Source of the DNA: Cristatella mucedo
Taxonomy: Eukaryota > Bryozoa > Phylactolaemata > Cristatellidae
DNA: 64,000 bases
Assembly: GCA_009760855.2 (NCBI GenBank)
Contig: WPIO01000014.1
Span: 2,595,501-2,659,500 of the forward strand
Direction: 5' to 3'
Each line of letters opens with the position of its first letter. Positions within the stretch are counted from its first letter, which is position 1. The position numbers and the translations under genes are program-made. Positions 1-62,952 of this stretch are shown one piece after another. The notes under the pieces are model-generated. The model was not told the DNA's origin and did not search any database. It worked only from the letters and a program-made list of their open reading frames with translations.

Positions 1-205
1 CTTCCATGCTACTCTCTCCCTTGACTGCCATACGACTCAGTTATGCTTCTCATTTTCTCTTTGACGCATGAGATGATGTCTGTCGGCTACCGAGTGAGTA
101 AGTACCGAAGGCCACTTAGGCTTTGAGTGAGCCATAAAAAACTCTCAATGTAACATCCACTTAATCTTTGTGGCTTTTCGGAGTTACAGACGATACAGTG
201 AGGCT
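1..205 (+). mobile_element. LINE-B (CR1/L2-type) 3' end fragment
   Basis: Matches the 3' end of the LINE-B copies at 15514-16180 and 33545-34442, including CTTTGTGG...GGAGTTACAGACG near the end. The element continues off the left edge of the window. Confidence 0.75.
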
Positions 206-878
206 CTAAACGCAGCTACAGGCGAGCGCCCAGCCCGACGGCCCTCAACGTTTCGCAGGGATCCCCTTCAAGCAACCCGTTGCAGGACTAGTCCCGGGCC
301 GTAGGTGAGGGCACTGATCACCACCAATCGCCCAGGTTGGCAAGGCCAGGAGGGATGGGGCGAGGTGGGCACACCACCCAGGCTGGTTGCTCCGCCCACC
401 GCGATTCTGCGGCGATCCTTGTAGCGCCATCTGTTGGTATTCTCCACCAGGGCTAGTTACCATTGATCTATGAGTACTAAGAGCATAGCTCACCAGTAAA
501 TATTGCGGACGGCTCCACCCGATGATTGTCTTGCGGTCCGGCGACCACTCCCAGTGGGCATCAAGTATTCAGAGATTCTCTGCCAGAATTAGCTGTCATC
601 GATCTGCTACATCTATCGAATAGTTCGCCGAGCTGAGCTGCATACTTTGATCTGCATACTTTGATCTTCAGTTTAGGGATAGGCGAACTCGGCCCACGTA
701 GGCTGTCTGAACACTGGGCTGTTCAACCATTCTACTAGCGCATGTTCTCCCCCTGAGTATCCAGCCCAGTCGTACCGCATTTTTTCGATCTCTTCCTTTG
801 GGCTATTCCTCGGCATCTCTACGCTGTGGATATGGACGCACTATCTTTAGGCAGAGGCACCGTAACAAGCGTGACGTT

Positions 879-1043
879 CGGCTTCCACTTCCCGATCAAA
901 CTAGGCCGAAAGCACATAGCTCGTAGCAGCGCTAGTATCTGCCGATTAACGACGTATACCAGTCATGTCCGAACCTTGTGTCTCGGCCAGCGACTTGCAG
1001 GTGCAGCACCGATGCACGCATGTAAGCCGACAGTAGCGGAGTA
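879..1043 (-). repeat. Inverted repeat arm, unassigned family (left)
   Basis: The reverse complement of this stretch is clearly similar to 1496-1661, sharing for example GGTGCTGCACCT and ACACAAGGTTC. The arms are diverged (roughly three quarters identical by eye) and separated by 0.45 kb that holds a LINE-A tail. Confidence 0.6.
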
Positions 1044-1127
1044 CGGCAGTGACGAAGAGCGCCCATAACTTGAAAGAACGAGCCCATACCCATAATGTAG
1101 TCGTCTATTGCCTGGAGCTAAAATGAG

Positions 1128-1300
1128 GTATTAATAATAATAATAATAATAATAACCCTCAGGGAACTCTCTTTCTAGGCGCATTACATTTGCTGCAAAG
1201 GAAACACGATCGAATGGTGAGTGGAATATATCATGCTTGATAAAAAAAATGAATAACATGGTTAGAGGTAACATGCACAGGGTCAGCATGCAAGTGTGGT
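1128..1300 (-). mobile_element. LINE-A 3' tail
   Basis: An (AAT)n run, then CTCTTTCTAGGCGC and the LINE-A 3' UTR in minus orientation. It is truncated to about 170 bp. Confidence 0.8.
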
Positions 1301-1495
1301 TAGTCAAATGCCAAATCCAACTCTGAAAGCACAGCTGACTGCCTATTGCATAGAGTCGGGTTTTATGTGACCTCGCCGTAGATTATCAGAGTAATCAGTT
1401 CCTAGCCATTATAATTCAGGATCCGTGAATAATAAAAATCAGACGTAATCTGGCTTATTAGGCTCGCGTGCTAGCGAGCATAGTAGCTGCCTTTT

Positions 1496-1661
1496 CCACT
1501 ACTGTGAGCATACATGTGCGCGAGAGTGCCTTGGTGCTGCACCTACAGGTCACCGGCCGAGGCACAAGGTTCAAGGCTCTGCTATTCGTCGCGAGTCTGC
1601 AAAGACTAGAATCGCTACGAGCGCTATTTTCGCGGCCTAGTTCTGTCTGGACGTGGAAGCC
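1496..1661 (+). repeat. Inverted repeat arm, unassigned family (right)
   Basis: Partner of 879-1043. The open frames crossing the two arms are not conserved between them, so the repeat looks non-coding. Confidence 0.6.
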
Positions 1662-1928
1662 TCAACAAACGTTTGCAACACTTGATATTCGAAGGATTGG
1701 ATAATTTCTGAGGGCTCTTAGGCTGTCGTCTTAGGCTATTCTCATTGCTTGTGACAGTATTGGCAAACACTATACCTTCATTCAAGAACTTACATACTAG
1801 CTTTAACTCTTACTAATATTAAGCACTTGAAAGATTCAGTAGCTGCCTGATATGCCATAAAAAGGATGCGCTTTAGGCGGTTATTCACCGATGGTGAAAA
1901 AACTGAATGCAAAAGAGTTCAAGTTTAT

Positions 1929-1992
1929 GTAAGCCCAGTGAAATCGTGTAAATAAATACTGTAAGCCCAGTGAAATCGTGTAAATAAATACT
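1929..1992 (+). repeat. Perfect 32-bp tandem duplication
   Basis: Two identical 32-bp units, 1929-1960 and 1961-1992, beginning GTAAGCCCAGTG. The absence of mismatches suggests a recent duplication. Confidence 0.95.
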
Positions 1993-3102
1993 TTAGGCTG
2001 ACAGATGTAAAACGTCCCTCCCATTGCTATATACAATCATATTGAGAAACGGCCACCGTGCCTGAGGCTTCCGATCCCCCCCCCCGTGTAATAAATGAGG
2101 TTTCTAGCTTAATCGTCAGTTCTCACTTATGCAGTACTACCAACTTGGTGGTGCCGGCGTAGGTGACCACAATGCCCTTCTGCTGAGAAGAGGGGCGCAT
2201 CGTATCTTTTTTGGTATACAGACATTGTATGGTTCAGAGGAATGGGAGGGACCTGCTGCATCTGTCAACATGCCCCTTTGTTAGGAGAGTGCATAGTACA
2301 TTCGCCATGATAAGACCTAGATGAGGCTTCTTTGGCTGAGCTCGATGTGCTGCAGCTGGAACTGTACTGGTTTTGGCTCCGGGTGGCAGGTGATTTCTCC
2401 AACCCTCTCCCATGGTGAATAGATTATAGAGACGGAACGTGCATGATTTTCAGTTCTCTTGATGACCAGCGAAGCTCTTGTATTTTACCATTATTAACTA
2501 TTTTTAGCCACTGCATATTGACACCAGCAACTTCACTGTCAAACATGACATCAATCTTTGACCTCATGCATGAGTTTGTTGGTTAGTTTGGTCACAGCCT
2601 CGATGCCGGCCGAGCTTAACAAAGTCGTAACTCATGCTTACATGCAGTGCTGCTCGGCCTACGACCTATGGGTAAGGCTGTTAATTAGCCCCAGACGTAA
2701 ACCCACTATTGGCAAAAGATCAATGAAAGCATCCGAAGACCCCCTCCCGTCGAATGCCATCGGTATTTATAGGCTGGTCGAATTTCCTAGTCTGTTTGGT
2801 CTCTCCCACCACTACCCTTTGGTCAAACTAGAGCCAATTGGTCGCCATTACTAGCAAAAATTGCCCATAGTGCATTTACACCAACCACACGAAAACCATA
2901 GCCAATACACAGGATTAGAACAAATTCAGACAAATTCAAGAGTTAGTGCGAGCCATATTTGTGCATCTCCAACGGAAATGAATAAAAAGGCTGTTCGGGC
3001 GCAGCAAAGGCTCAATATAAGTAGTTTACTTCTTGGCGTTGCTTATTTTCTATAAGCCGGCAAGTGTCAATCAGTAAAGTGTGAGCAGTCGGAAACATCC
3101 AG

Positions 3103-3204
<102 letters not shown>

Positions 3205-3626
3205 GTATATATATATATACATATATACCACTCATGCAATGCATTCGGCAAAGGCAAAGCACGAGATTACTTTATGCTTGCAGATGCAAAGTAAATACAC
3301 TTTTATCTTACGGTTTATTTCTTATGGCATTGCTTTCGCCTATATATCGCCACAACTTGTCGCCTGTCCATCGAAATCACACAGAACGTTTGACATCTCA
3401 ATAGAACATAAACCAGCATTGCTTCTCGACAAGCATTATGCACTTTTTGAAAGGATCCAAAACTTGCCAAAGCAAGGTTCAAGAGCCAGAATTGATTGTG
3501 TGTAGATCATTTAGTGCTTACAGCTAGATTAATTTAGACCTGCAGACTAACTTACAACAAAGCACCACAAAGGATGTGATCTAGGAAGGAGAACGAAGAG
3601 AGTTGGTAGGTAGCCGGGATGTAGCA

Positions 3627-17021
<13,395 letters not shown>

Positions 17022-17720
17022 AGCAGCTCAGGTCGGACGCAGCGGATGCACAGTTCCGAGCCGGACGCGAGTCGGTGCACCCAAGGTTCACCCAGAAGAG
17101 GGCGCGGTTCAACCTTTAACCTTTCGCCGCCGCAGCATCCGTGGCCGGCCGTCTCCCGGGGCGGCTGCTGTGTGCCCCCGACGGCCAGGCATGAATCCGT
17201 TCAACAAGCTGAGGCCACGACGGATAACCTTGAGTCAAACGGAGGTACGTTTGCAGCTCCGCTTGGCATCCGAGAGAACGTGAGTGCTGCACGGCTCGCG
17301 TAAGGCCACCCGTTTTCAATCCGAGCTGGCCGCGCATGGCTTGCGCCTGCGACGGCATCGCATCGTTGCCGTCCATTCCGAGCGGGCGCTCGCGGTGCGG
17401 TGCGGTCGCGTCGGCGGCGCGGAGGGATCGACCGCGTTCGCTCGCCCGAGTGCTGCCAGAGGCCAGTTCAAGCGAGCTCCGCGCTCACTGGAGCAGTTTA
17501 GAAGGCCGCTAGCGGCTGCATGTCTAGGACTCCAGCCGGTCGAAGAGAGTATATGCATATGAAGGTCGCGCTCAGTGGGCTCCGCATCGAACGCCAGGCC
17601 CTACAGCCGACAGGCGCCGTCCTTCTGGCCGCTGCGCTCGTACGAGTTCGCCAAGCGCCAAGGGAGATTTTCAGAAGGCGCTCGCCCGACCACTTCTCCA
17701 CTCGCCCTTCCGCCCCCCCC
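17022..17720. promoter_or_regulatory. CpG-dense region upstream of GALT
   Basis: G/C-rich with many CpG dinucleotides, directly 5' of the GALT start codon. This is the usual look of a promoter in genomes that keep CpG islands. It could also serve a divergent plus-strand transcript. No TATA box or initiator is assigned. Confidence 0.45.
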
Positions 17721-17949
17721 CCCCCGCGTGCGCGCGGTAGGCGTCTCGTTGATAAGCGAGCAGACTTTGCAAGGGAATTTATGCCGAGCGTAGAGATTCA
17801 CTTCGGCCCGGCAAAATTGCTAACCTACCGGTGAGTGGCGGTGCCAAGAGTTTCATGTAGGGAGGGGCAAGATCTTTTTTCTGTAGGAGGCAAGGTTTTC
17901 ATCAAAGCGGGGCCAGACTCGCAGTTAACGAGAAATTATATCGAAAAAG

Positions 17950-18105
17950 CCGCGCTGGCTTGGCCCAGTGGTTAAGGTGCTCGACCCGACCGTGGTGCGG
18001 CCAAAGTCGTTCGAGCCTCGTGGCATACGCGAAGCGTCTGAATAGAGATTAAGTTCTCTTATGGTGCTATACAGATGAATTATATTATATCATTATTAAT
18101 CACAG
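17950..18105 (+). mobile_element. SINE-1 copy (tRNA head, LINE-A-like tail)
   Basis: A-box-like TGGCCCAGTGGTTAAGG and B-box-like GTTCGAGCCT are followed by GAATAGAGATTAAGTTCTC and an AT-rich end. The tail matches the LINE-A 3' end. Confidence 0.85.
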
Positions 18106-18174
18106 CGTTTATTCGACGTGAACTCTGCGGTTTCATCGATTGGAATACGGTAACAATTTCTTCGTTGGTGACGG

Positions 18175-18222
18175 TCGGGGGGGGGAGTTCGACGCCGCCC
18201 CGCTGTAGGGGGGGGGGGGAAG
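18175..18222 (+). repeat. Paired poly-G tracts
   Basis: Two runs of nine or more G separated by about 25 bp. They could form a G-quadruplex; this is inference only. Confidence 0.6.
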
Positions 18223-21200
18223 AAATGCGCCTGCATCTCCTCTGCATTTCTGCAGGCCACCAAACTCAAAGCGTGGGAAGGTGCTCGCACTAAGCAAAAC
18301 GTTTTTAATGTCCACAGCCCCGCGGGGTGAAACTGAGCGCTCCGGCTGTAAGCTGACGCTCCGACACCAAGCGCGGGCCGATACACAAACGACGAAACGT
18401 AGACAACGAGGGGGGCTTCAACACTTAATACCGTCAATGTTCGCAGCGTCACACCACACCGCCGTTCTCCCCTCCGTCCTGTTTCCCTCTGCCTCCTGTC
18501 CAAGCAGTGACTCACCTTTGTAAAACATAAGCTCATTCAACCGTAATCTCAAATAACCCATTAAAATATAAAACCGTTGACCCACAATAAACCATAAAAC
18601 CAAGAACTTCTCGCAAGTGCATTTGGAGAGTGGGCTTCCTCATGTAGGATGATGCAGCTGGAAATGCCAGCGCGTTATTCTCGCGAAATCGCTGCTCGCG
18701 AGTTTCGGGCTTCCGTATCCACCCGTAGCGGCCCCCCAAGGTTGGGAGGCGACGCGTATTTTTGGACGAAAACTGTATGCAGGTTAACTGCGGTAAATAG
18801 AGTTGACGTTCGCGATTGAATTAGGGGCGGGGATCTCGAGTGCTGCACCGCCTAAACTCGCGTCTTGCTAGCCGCCGCGAACGCCGCGCTTAGAATGGGA
18901 CGTCGGCGCCCGCTCTGCGGCGGCGCCGAGGATTCCAAGTACTGCTCCTGGTACTGCGCCACCTCGCGCATCGTCGACTCTTGCCTACGGGTCCGCCATT
19001 GTCGATCAGCGGCGCTATAAAGTACAGCAGAAAACTGGCGGGTTCCTCCTTTAATAGCTTGTTCTTAACAGTCAGCATCGCGACGCTGCGAGTAACTAGA
19101 GGGCCTGTGGATGACTGGTGCGACATACGAAGCCAAAGCGGCGAAGGATTGTTGCCTTGCGATCTGCAATTTTTAGAGGGCATTTTTGCGGCAAGTGAGG
19201 GCGGCTTACGTTGTAGAACGCACCCTAACACGTTTGATTCCGATTAGCAAGTGCACCGATATCACAGCAAGCGTTATCGTCGATGGTGCTTTTTGTTATC
19301 CCCGGTCGCTGTAATGGTTGTGCACCGAGTGAGCGAAGTTGCTTCTCTACTTTTGCAATAGAGGGCGGCTCTACGACATTATCTGCGATCGGAGAAGCTG
19401 GTCGGCTGCAGCCGAGCTTCGCAATGCCATGGGTGCCCCCACCGAATAAACTCTTTACCCTACTTCATCTGTGACGCAGCGCGTTCGCATAGGCTGTGCT
19501 TCGATTTAGTTGTCGCTTAATGTCTAACTCAGGTCATTCTTGAAACCGGGAGGCATGCTGCTGACTTGATAGGATGGCTCTTGGTCAGTGCAGGTAGGGT
19601 TCGGATTCCTGCTTGCGGTCGGTTCCCCGCAGGTCACGGATTTGGGTCAAGTGGATAGAATTATGGTGTAGATATTGAAAGGAACAGGTTAAAGAGAGTG
19701 GAATAAGAACTGTCGAAAGAAGCCATGGATGGAAATCTCCCCGTGAACTGTTGACATATCCAGAAATCACAACGTTATTCAATCGTCCGTAAAGTAATTG
19801 TCGTACCTCCTTCTGTAACTACACCAAGGCACGAAGACTGAGCAGTTGCTATGTCCGAGCGCTTTCTTACTCGATCATCTGAGACTTCTCACGTGCTATC
19901 GGCGAGCCACGACACGCATGCATCTCTCTCGACGTGAGTGACAGTGAGGAGAAGTGTAGCTGAAGTAGGCGTGGCAAGGGAAGGGGCAGTGGCTAGAGCA
20001 AGTAAGCAGAAAGCAGTACTGCAAAGATTGAAATGAAAAGAGTGTCCGAGTCGGCTTCGAGCAAAGTGATTACATCGCTGGCTTCAAACTGGTGTAAATG
20101 AGTCGTTCTAATGCAAAGATGGGGGAAACTAATCATTTTACTTAGAATGCCCAATCGGTCAGCATGCACAGACGTGCAGAGAGCGATAGCGCTTCTGTTA
20201 AATATGAAAGTGCAATGCCAGGGTTGCATTGAAAGTCAGAGCTATAATGTTGGTCTTGTTCCATCAGTTCGACCTTGAGCTTCTACAGCTCCTGTAGTTC
20301 ATAAGAATCCAGTTGAAATTTTAGGATTATGATGCCTAAGCATTTTTTATTTAAATAACAAAATCGATATAGCAACTGTTTGAGGACGATATGTAATCAT
20401 TGGGTGGGTGCTACATTAGTTCTGCTAATTAAGCTGCTAATCTGCTATGAAAGCTGTACAATATCTTACTCCCCCTCCCCATTGGCAAAGGCGAGGGCAT
20501 AGTGAGGGCCCTGATCCTAATTGGGCTGAGCCGAAATGATTGATTGGAAGATTGTGAGTACCAGATTGCAAGCACCTCCAGCCTTCCTTTGACTGGTTGC
20601 TCATGATAAGGTCAAGGTCAGGCAATCTCTTAGGTCGTGGCTATGCTTCTACACCCTTCAGCAGAATTAAATCACCTGATAAATGCAATTGTGCTCCCTC
20701 TCCTGTGTTTGTACTTGGCTGGTGGCCAACATTCAGAAACAAATAACCGTCATCAAGTGATGTACAATACATTGTTGGGGGCAGCGGTGTGCCCGGGCTA
20801 CCTTACCGTCGGCATTTCTGAAAATGTGATATCAGATTTTCCACCGGGTTAATGCCACACACTTGAGTAATGCCCGGTTAGAACGGTTTGCATTTGCCTG
20901 CAGTATTCAAGAAGAGCCCCCTGTAAAAGAAAGTCGCCACAGATATAGTGAAGAAACCTGTTCTTGGTGCAAGACAGCTTGCTAAATTGCTATCTTTTGC
21001 TTCCCTCCCTGTATTATGGTACTCGTGTGCTGCAGCCGCAGTTCGTGCAACCTCGCTAGACGCTTCCTTTTAAGGGTCATTATCTGGAACCTTCGCAGCT
21101 CTGGCTGCAGAACTCGTATGCATTGGCCACAGATCGCCACACAGCCAAGTCGGTGAGGGCTAAAGCGCTATTGATTAATGAGTTCGAGTACATGGTGCCT

Positions 21201-21299
21201 TAAATCAGTGCCACCTGGTCTGCTGATTCCGGCTCGCTGGGCTTCTGCTGCTCGATGTGTGCCACCAACGGCCTATGCCCTACCCAGAAAACTGAACCT

Positions 21300-21397
21300 A
21301 GCAGCAGCAGCAGCAGCAGCATCTCCGACAGCAGCAGCAGCTGCAGCACTAGCAGCAGCAGCAGCAGCAGCTGCTGCTGCAGCAGCATTAGCATCAG
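21300..21397 (+). repeat. Imperfect (CAG)n/(CTG)n tract
   Basis: Runs of AGCAGCAGC, GCTGCTGCTG and interruptions over about 100 bp. The self-complementary arrangement allows hairpins. Poly-Ser, poly-Ala and poly-Leu frames here are by-products. Confidence 0.9.
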
Positions 21398-23052
21398 CAT
21401 TGGCGTTTTTTCCGTGCTCGATATATCGTGTGCTCTTTTCCCAGTAGAGCTGCTACTTTTTCTTAAAGTTAATTTGGCCTTATTGGCCAAGAGGCACTTG
21501 CAATGATTTGACAGTACTTGTTTACTGGACTGGCAGGCCGTCGGCTCCCATCAAGTCAAGGACGCCACAGTCGGCCAAAGAGCTGCCGACGCTGGGCTGC
21601 CTGGCAGCGGTGGGAGCATGTACAATCTCGGGCAGAGGCTACTTCCCATTCGAGCCACTTCCACGGGTAAGAAGACTTGCTACGAGCATGGCTTTGCTTG
21701 GATTTGCTTCCTGCCACTACCAGCCTCGCTGAGCCAAATGCAGTCACTCGGACTAGGCCAAGATTGATGCAGATGCCACTGCCATTCACCTATTCACCTA
21801 TTTGCATGAAGTTTGCCGGACGATCGACATGGGGGAGAGATCAGGGAATTAATATCGGAATCGTATATAATCGGGTTCATCATAAAGCTAATCCCAGAGC
21901 AAGTTCGTCAGCCACGTGCTTGAACTATTTTTCCGGGAACATGACCAAGCATATGTGCCGACTGTGAGGATTGCACTTAGAAGGGCTGAGCGAACTCGGG
22001 GATGGAAGCAATGAGCATGCTCATGCACAGCTGACCATAGTAGGATGCATGCATGCCTGCATGCCATGTTTGCTTGCTTGCCGGTGTGTGCAGCGCGAAT
22101 GTGTTAGAGCGTGTTCCCATGAAAGGTATACTCGCCCAGCTGTCTGTCCCGAAGAGAGATGCTGAAATTCTCAGCAGCCCATTGAAGCTGTCTGTTGATT
22201 TAAGTTAGCTGCCGTTACATGCACGGGTGTTTACCTCTGACAGAGGGTCATTGTTGAGCTGATTGTGCCGAAGCCAAGTGCCGGTGAGTGCTTAATCGCA
22301 TCGCTAGCTCAACCGAAACGTGCCTTCTCGAAGCGTCCTTTCCTGTCCGCGGCCTGTCCACTGGGATGGAGCCCTAGAGCAGCAGTGGCTGCGCCCACTC
22401 GTGCCCCTGGTTTGAGGTTAATGCCCGTACCTAGTATTTTAGGCAAAGCCTCTTGCCGACAAGCTGCCAGGACCACAAGCAAAGCAGTGCGACTGCCTGT
22501 TGCATCGCATTTGACTGGACTAGAGGCAAGGGTGAGCTGCCAGCAGTGAGTTGCCTCGGATCATCTGAAATGAAAAATGCTGGGGGTTTTGTAAAGGGTC
22601 CAAATAGAGATTCGGTTCTCTTAGGGTGGTTTAAATGGAACGTTAGTATTGCTGTTTTGGCAAAAGAATGCGCCACTGCTGCTTCTGCAGCAGTACATCT
22701 CAAACGTTCTGTCTCTGCATCCTGCATACACGGTACTGTGCCGCTGGTGAGCTGCCGACAGGTGCTTGTTCTTGCTGTGACTGCACTCCCTCCAGCTGTG
22801 ACCAGGCCTGCGTACCTGGTCTTCTGTGGCTAGTTTGTTGACCAAGCTCGAGCTTGGCGAATCTGCTCCAGCAATAGCCTGCTGTACTGCCGGCTAGTGT
22901 TGTGCTGATCATGTATGCTGACGAAACCCCAAGGTTTGCCCGACCCGGCTCCTCACTGTCCTGCTAGCGAGATAGGAGCCAGGCAGTGAGTGCTGATCAA
23001 TCACCGAGCAATTAAAATCCCACCCAAAGTAAGAGGATCACCACGAATCTAT

Positions 23053-23170
23053 AATATTAATGTAATTTATCTCTATAGTGCCCTAAGAGAACCTAATCTT
23101 TATTCGGTTGCTTCACACATGCCATAAGGCTCGAGCTCACGACCTCAGGTCATCTTATGATTGGTGTACA
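23053..23170 (-). mobile_element. SINE-1 copy
   Basis: In minus sense it reads ...GGTCGTGAGCTCGAGCC... (B box), then AATAAAGATTAGGTTCTCTT and the AT-rich tail. Confidence 0.7.
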
Positions 23171-23470
23171 GTGTAACAAATAATGATGCTATCATTCAGT
23201 GACTAATTCCTGAACAGTTGCTGCACTCTGTTAGTCCAAAGACCCACAGACCGCACTGTTTATATTTACCAGTGTTTCTTCGGTTCTGTGGCTGGGGGAG
23301 CTATGGCCAAGAGCCTCCATTTGTACGTCTGCCCTAACCCTGTATACAAAACCGAGCATGGGTCCAGGAGTCTTTGCTGGTCTCTCATTTAACAAGTTCA
23401 AACTGAGTATATCGGAAGGTTTGCTGTTTAATGTAGGGTGAGCATCTGTGTGTGCAGTCATGCTTTCTAA

Positions 23471-23642
23471 TCTTCTCACCTGCAGTGCCACTGAAATGCT
23501 CCCACCATGTTCTACCAAAACCTGCCACCTCTTAGCTCCGGCATGCCTAGAGGTTGGTGTTAATGGAGCAAAATCTGCCTCCTCACCGCCTTCTATCAGT
23601 CCAATTATTAGCTGGCCACCTCTTTTTTCAACGACTATCAAG
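23471..23642 (+). other. Exon-like segment, strand and gene uncertain
   Basis: Plus strand: a strong pyrimidine-rich CACCTGCAG acceptor ends at 23470, the frame from the second base is open, and a GTAAAT follows at 23643. Minus strand: the same bases encode GQLIIGLIEGGEEADFAPLT and WQVLVEHGGSISVALQ up to a CAG|GTGAGA donor, which looks more protein-like. Its phase does not fit LRRC49. I do not recognise the product. Confidence 0.3.
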
Positions 23643-23915
23643 TAAATATGCTGATCCTTTTGTCTTTTGCAGTCAGCTTGATAATCCGGCTACGAATTCG
23701 GGGATGCATTCTCACCTAAGGAAAAATTGGATATCAATTTGGATCATGCAAGTTCAAGGACTTTTCCCTGCCTTATGTTTGGACAATAGAAGGCAGAAGG
23801 GGCATCAACAAGAAGCATCTGCTGTATGGCATACAGCTAAGCTATAGGCCCATGCTCTCGATCCTTGCTACCGCATAGAACGAACTAAATTTGACATTTC
23901 GGTTATATATACAAT

Positions 23916-24010
23916 TTGTTTTTATAGCATCCCAAGAAAACCCAAATCTCTATCCAGGAGCTTTACATATGCCCAGGGGTTCGAACCCCTACTTCTGTCG
24001 TTAACTTTAA
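23916..24010 (-). mobile_element. SINE-1 copy
   Basis: In minus sense it has GGGGTTCGAACCCC (a perfect B-box palindrome), then GGATAGAGATTTGGGTTTTC and the tail. Confidence 0.65.
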
Positions 24011-24512
24011 GCACCACACATGCAGCCCATTCACAGCTAATTTATGGACTGCGGTTCTTATGTAAAGGTAAAATAAAACATACAGTTCTAATACTGGGGA
24101 CCATATAGAGTTGTGCAGAAACACACATACACGATCGTTGGTCCAGCCTCAGCTGTGCCCCTTTCGTGAAGCATGAAGTGGAAAGAAACACTCAAGGATC
24201 TCAGAGGGCTTTACTTCCAAAATGTAAACCATCCAGTATTGTGACTTAATGGGGTCTGTTGGACCTGTTCAAAAACATTAATGATGTCACATGCTAAGTT
24301 AAAAGCATTTAAAATAATATTCTGCATAATTTAGCAGACTATGCTATAGATATCAAAAATTGACCCTGACAAGATGAAACGAGTGCATCCATATAACGAT
24401 ATCCCTTAAAGCTTAAAGCTACAACTCGATAGGAAAGTGATTCGTTCTCACAAGTACCTGCTAATAGTTTTGATTGCGTTGTTACGATGACATTTTTGTT
24501 TGTTTTGCAGTG

Positions 24513-59884
<35,372 letters not shown>

Positions 59885-60797
59885 GAGTGCCAACGGCTAG
59901 CTCCTGTTTTGAGTAATAAAAGCAAATGACCGGTAATTACTCCTAATGCACTGATGGTCTAATGAAAGTTATGCTTTAGAACACTGCCTATTGCCAAACC
60001 CTGTCATATTGCACTTCCTCGATCAATCTACATTCAAGCCTGGATATTGACGACGAAAATACATTATACAAACCTAGAGATCAAATAAAGAATCTTGTTG
60101 CCCTAGGAATGGCACAAAAAATCGCTCGAAACCAGGATATGCCCATACGGGCTAAAGCAGGCGATAAAAGGCTCACAATGCACCATACTGCACGTGTATT
60201 ATTCTCACGTTGTCACGGCAATACTGAAACGGTCACAGAGTACCCTATCAGAAACAGAAACCAGGCAATCATTGGCAACGTATCAAAACCTAAAGATGAG
60301 TAAGGCACGCTTAACACTTATTTCATTTGTGCAGATACGACCATCCACTGTCACACCTCATCAGTGGCATAGTAGGCAAGGGCTTGTGCTGCCATTGCGT
60401 CCGAGTCGTATATAAAAGGCTCATGGCCTGCCAAAATAACATACTGCCACGAAGGCAGGCACACTTGCCCAGCAAACTCGAGGCCGAAGCAAACGGTAAT
60501 ATGAACAGCTGAGGTTCTCGAACCAGGAAGAAACCGCCACATGTTATGGCTCCTTCTCGAATAGCAGTAAAAAAAAAAAAAAAAAAGTAGGGATCCCTGC
60601 TATTACGTCAGCAGGGTGTGTTCAACAAGGTTGTGCACTAAATTACATTTGCTAGGGTCAAGTCACCGATACGAAGCAATGGAGGATGATAGCTAAGGGA
60701 TGGGCTACTGCTTGCTCGCGTGATTCTCTTGGAAGGATTTAGGCGTGCACACATGCCGATTGCCAGTGAGATGGTGACGTCACGAGAGCCGGTTTGA
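59885..60797. other. Convergent spacer between LRRC49 and REEP
   Basis: Contains the LRRC49 poly(A) signal and an 18-A run (60569-60586). No exon or recognisable repeat family otherwise. It should hold both 3' UTRs. No clear minus-strand AATAAA was seen for REEP. Confidence 0.6.
59915..59920 (+). terminator. Poly(A) signal of LRRC49
   Basis: Canonical AATAAA 31 nt downstream of the LRRC49 stop codon. It sets a short 3' UTR that ends well before the convergent REEP gene. Confidence 0.7.

Positions 60798-62952
<2,155 letters not shown>

Larger units (their letters stand above)
17022..24510. other. GALT-LRRC49 spacer, no complete gene found
   Basis: Holds the CpG-rich segment, SINE-1 copies, G-runs near 18178-18220, a second CpG-rich patch near 18850-19000, a CAG/CTG tract and weak exon-like pieces (22213-22252 and 23471-23642). 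The LRRC49 promoter and 5' UTR should lie here but are not located. Confidence 0.5.

Noticed and set aside
826-1704. Two ~80-codon plus-strand frames (826-1068 and 1468-1704)
   Set aside because: They fall on opposite arms of one inverted repeat and do not encode the same protein when aligned, so neither is likely to be a gene.
17950-18105. Functional tRNA gene (A and B boxes present)
   Set aside because: No complete cloverleaf, and the sequence continues into a LINE-like tail shared by other copies, so it is a SINE.
18096-18536. 146-codon minus-strand frame
   Set aside because: It runs through poly-G tracts and across the SINE-1 tail, with no recognisable domain or splice context.
21178-21506. 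Poly-Ala, poly-Ser and poly-Leu frames over the CAG tract
   Set aside because: All three frames are open because of the trinucleotide repeat; there is no flanking coding signal or conserved domain.
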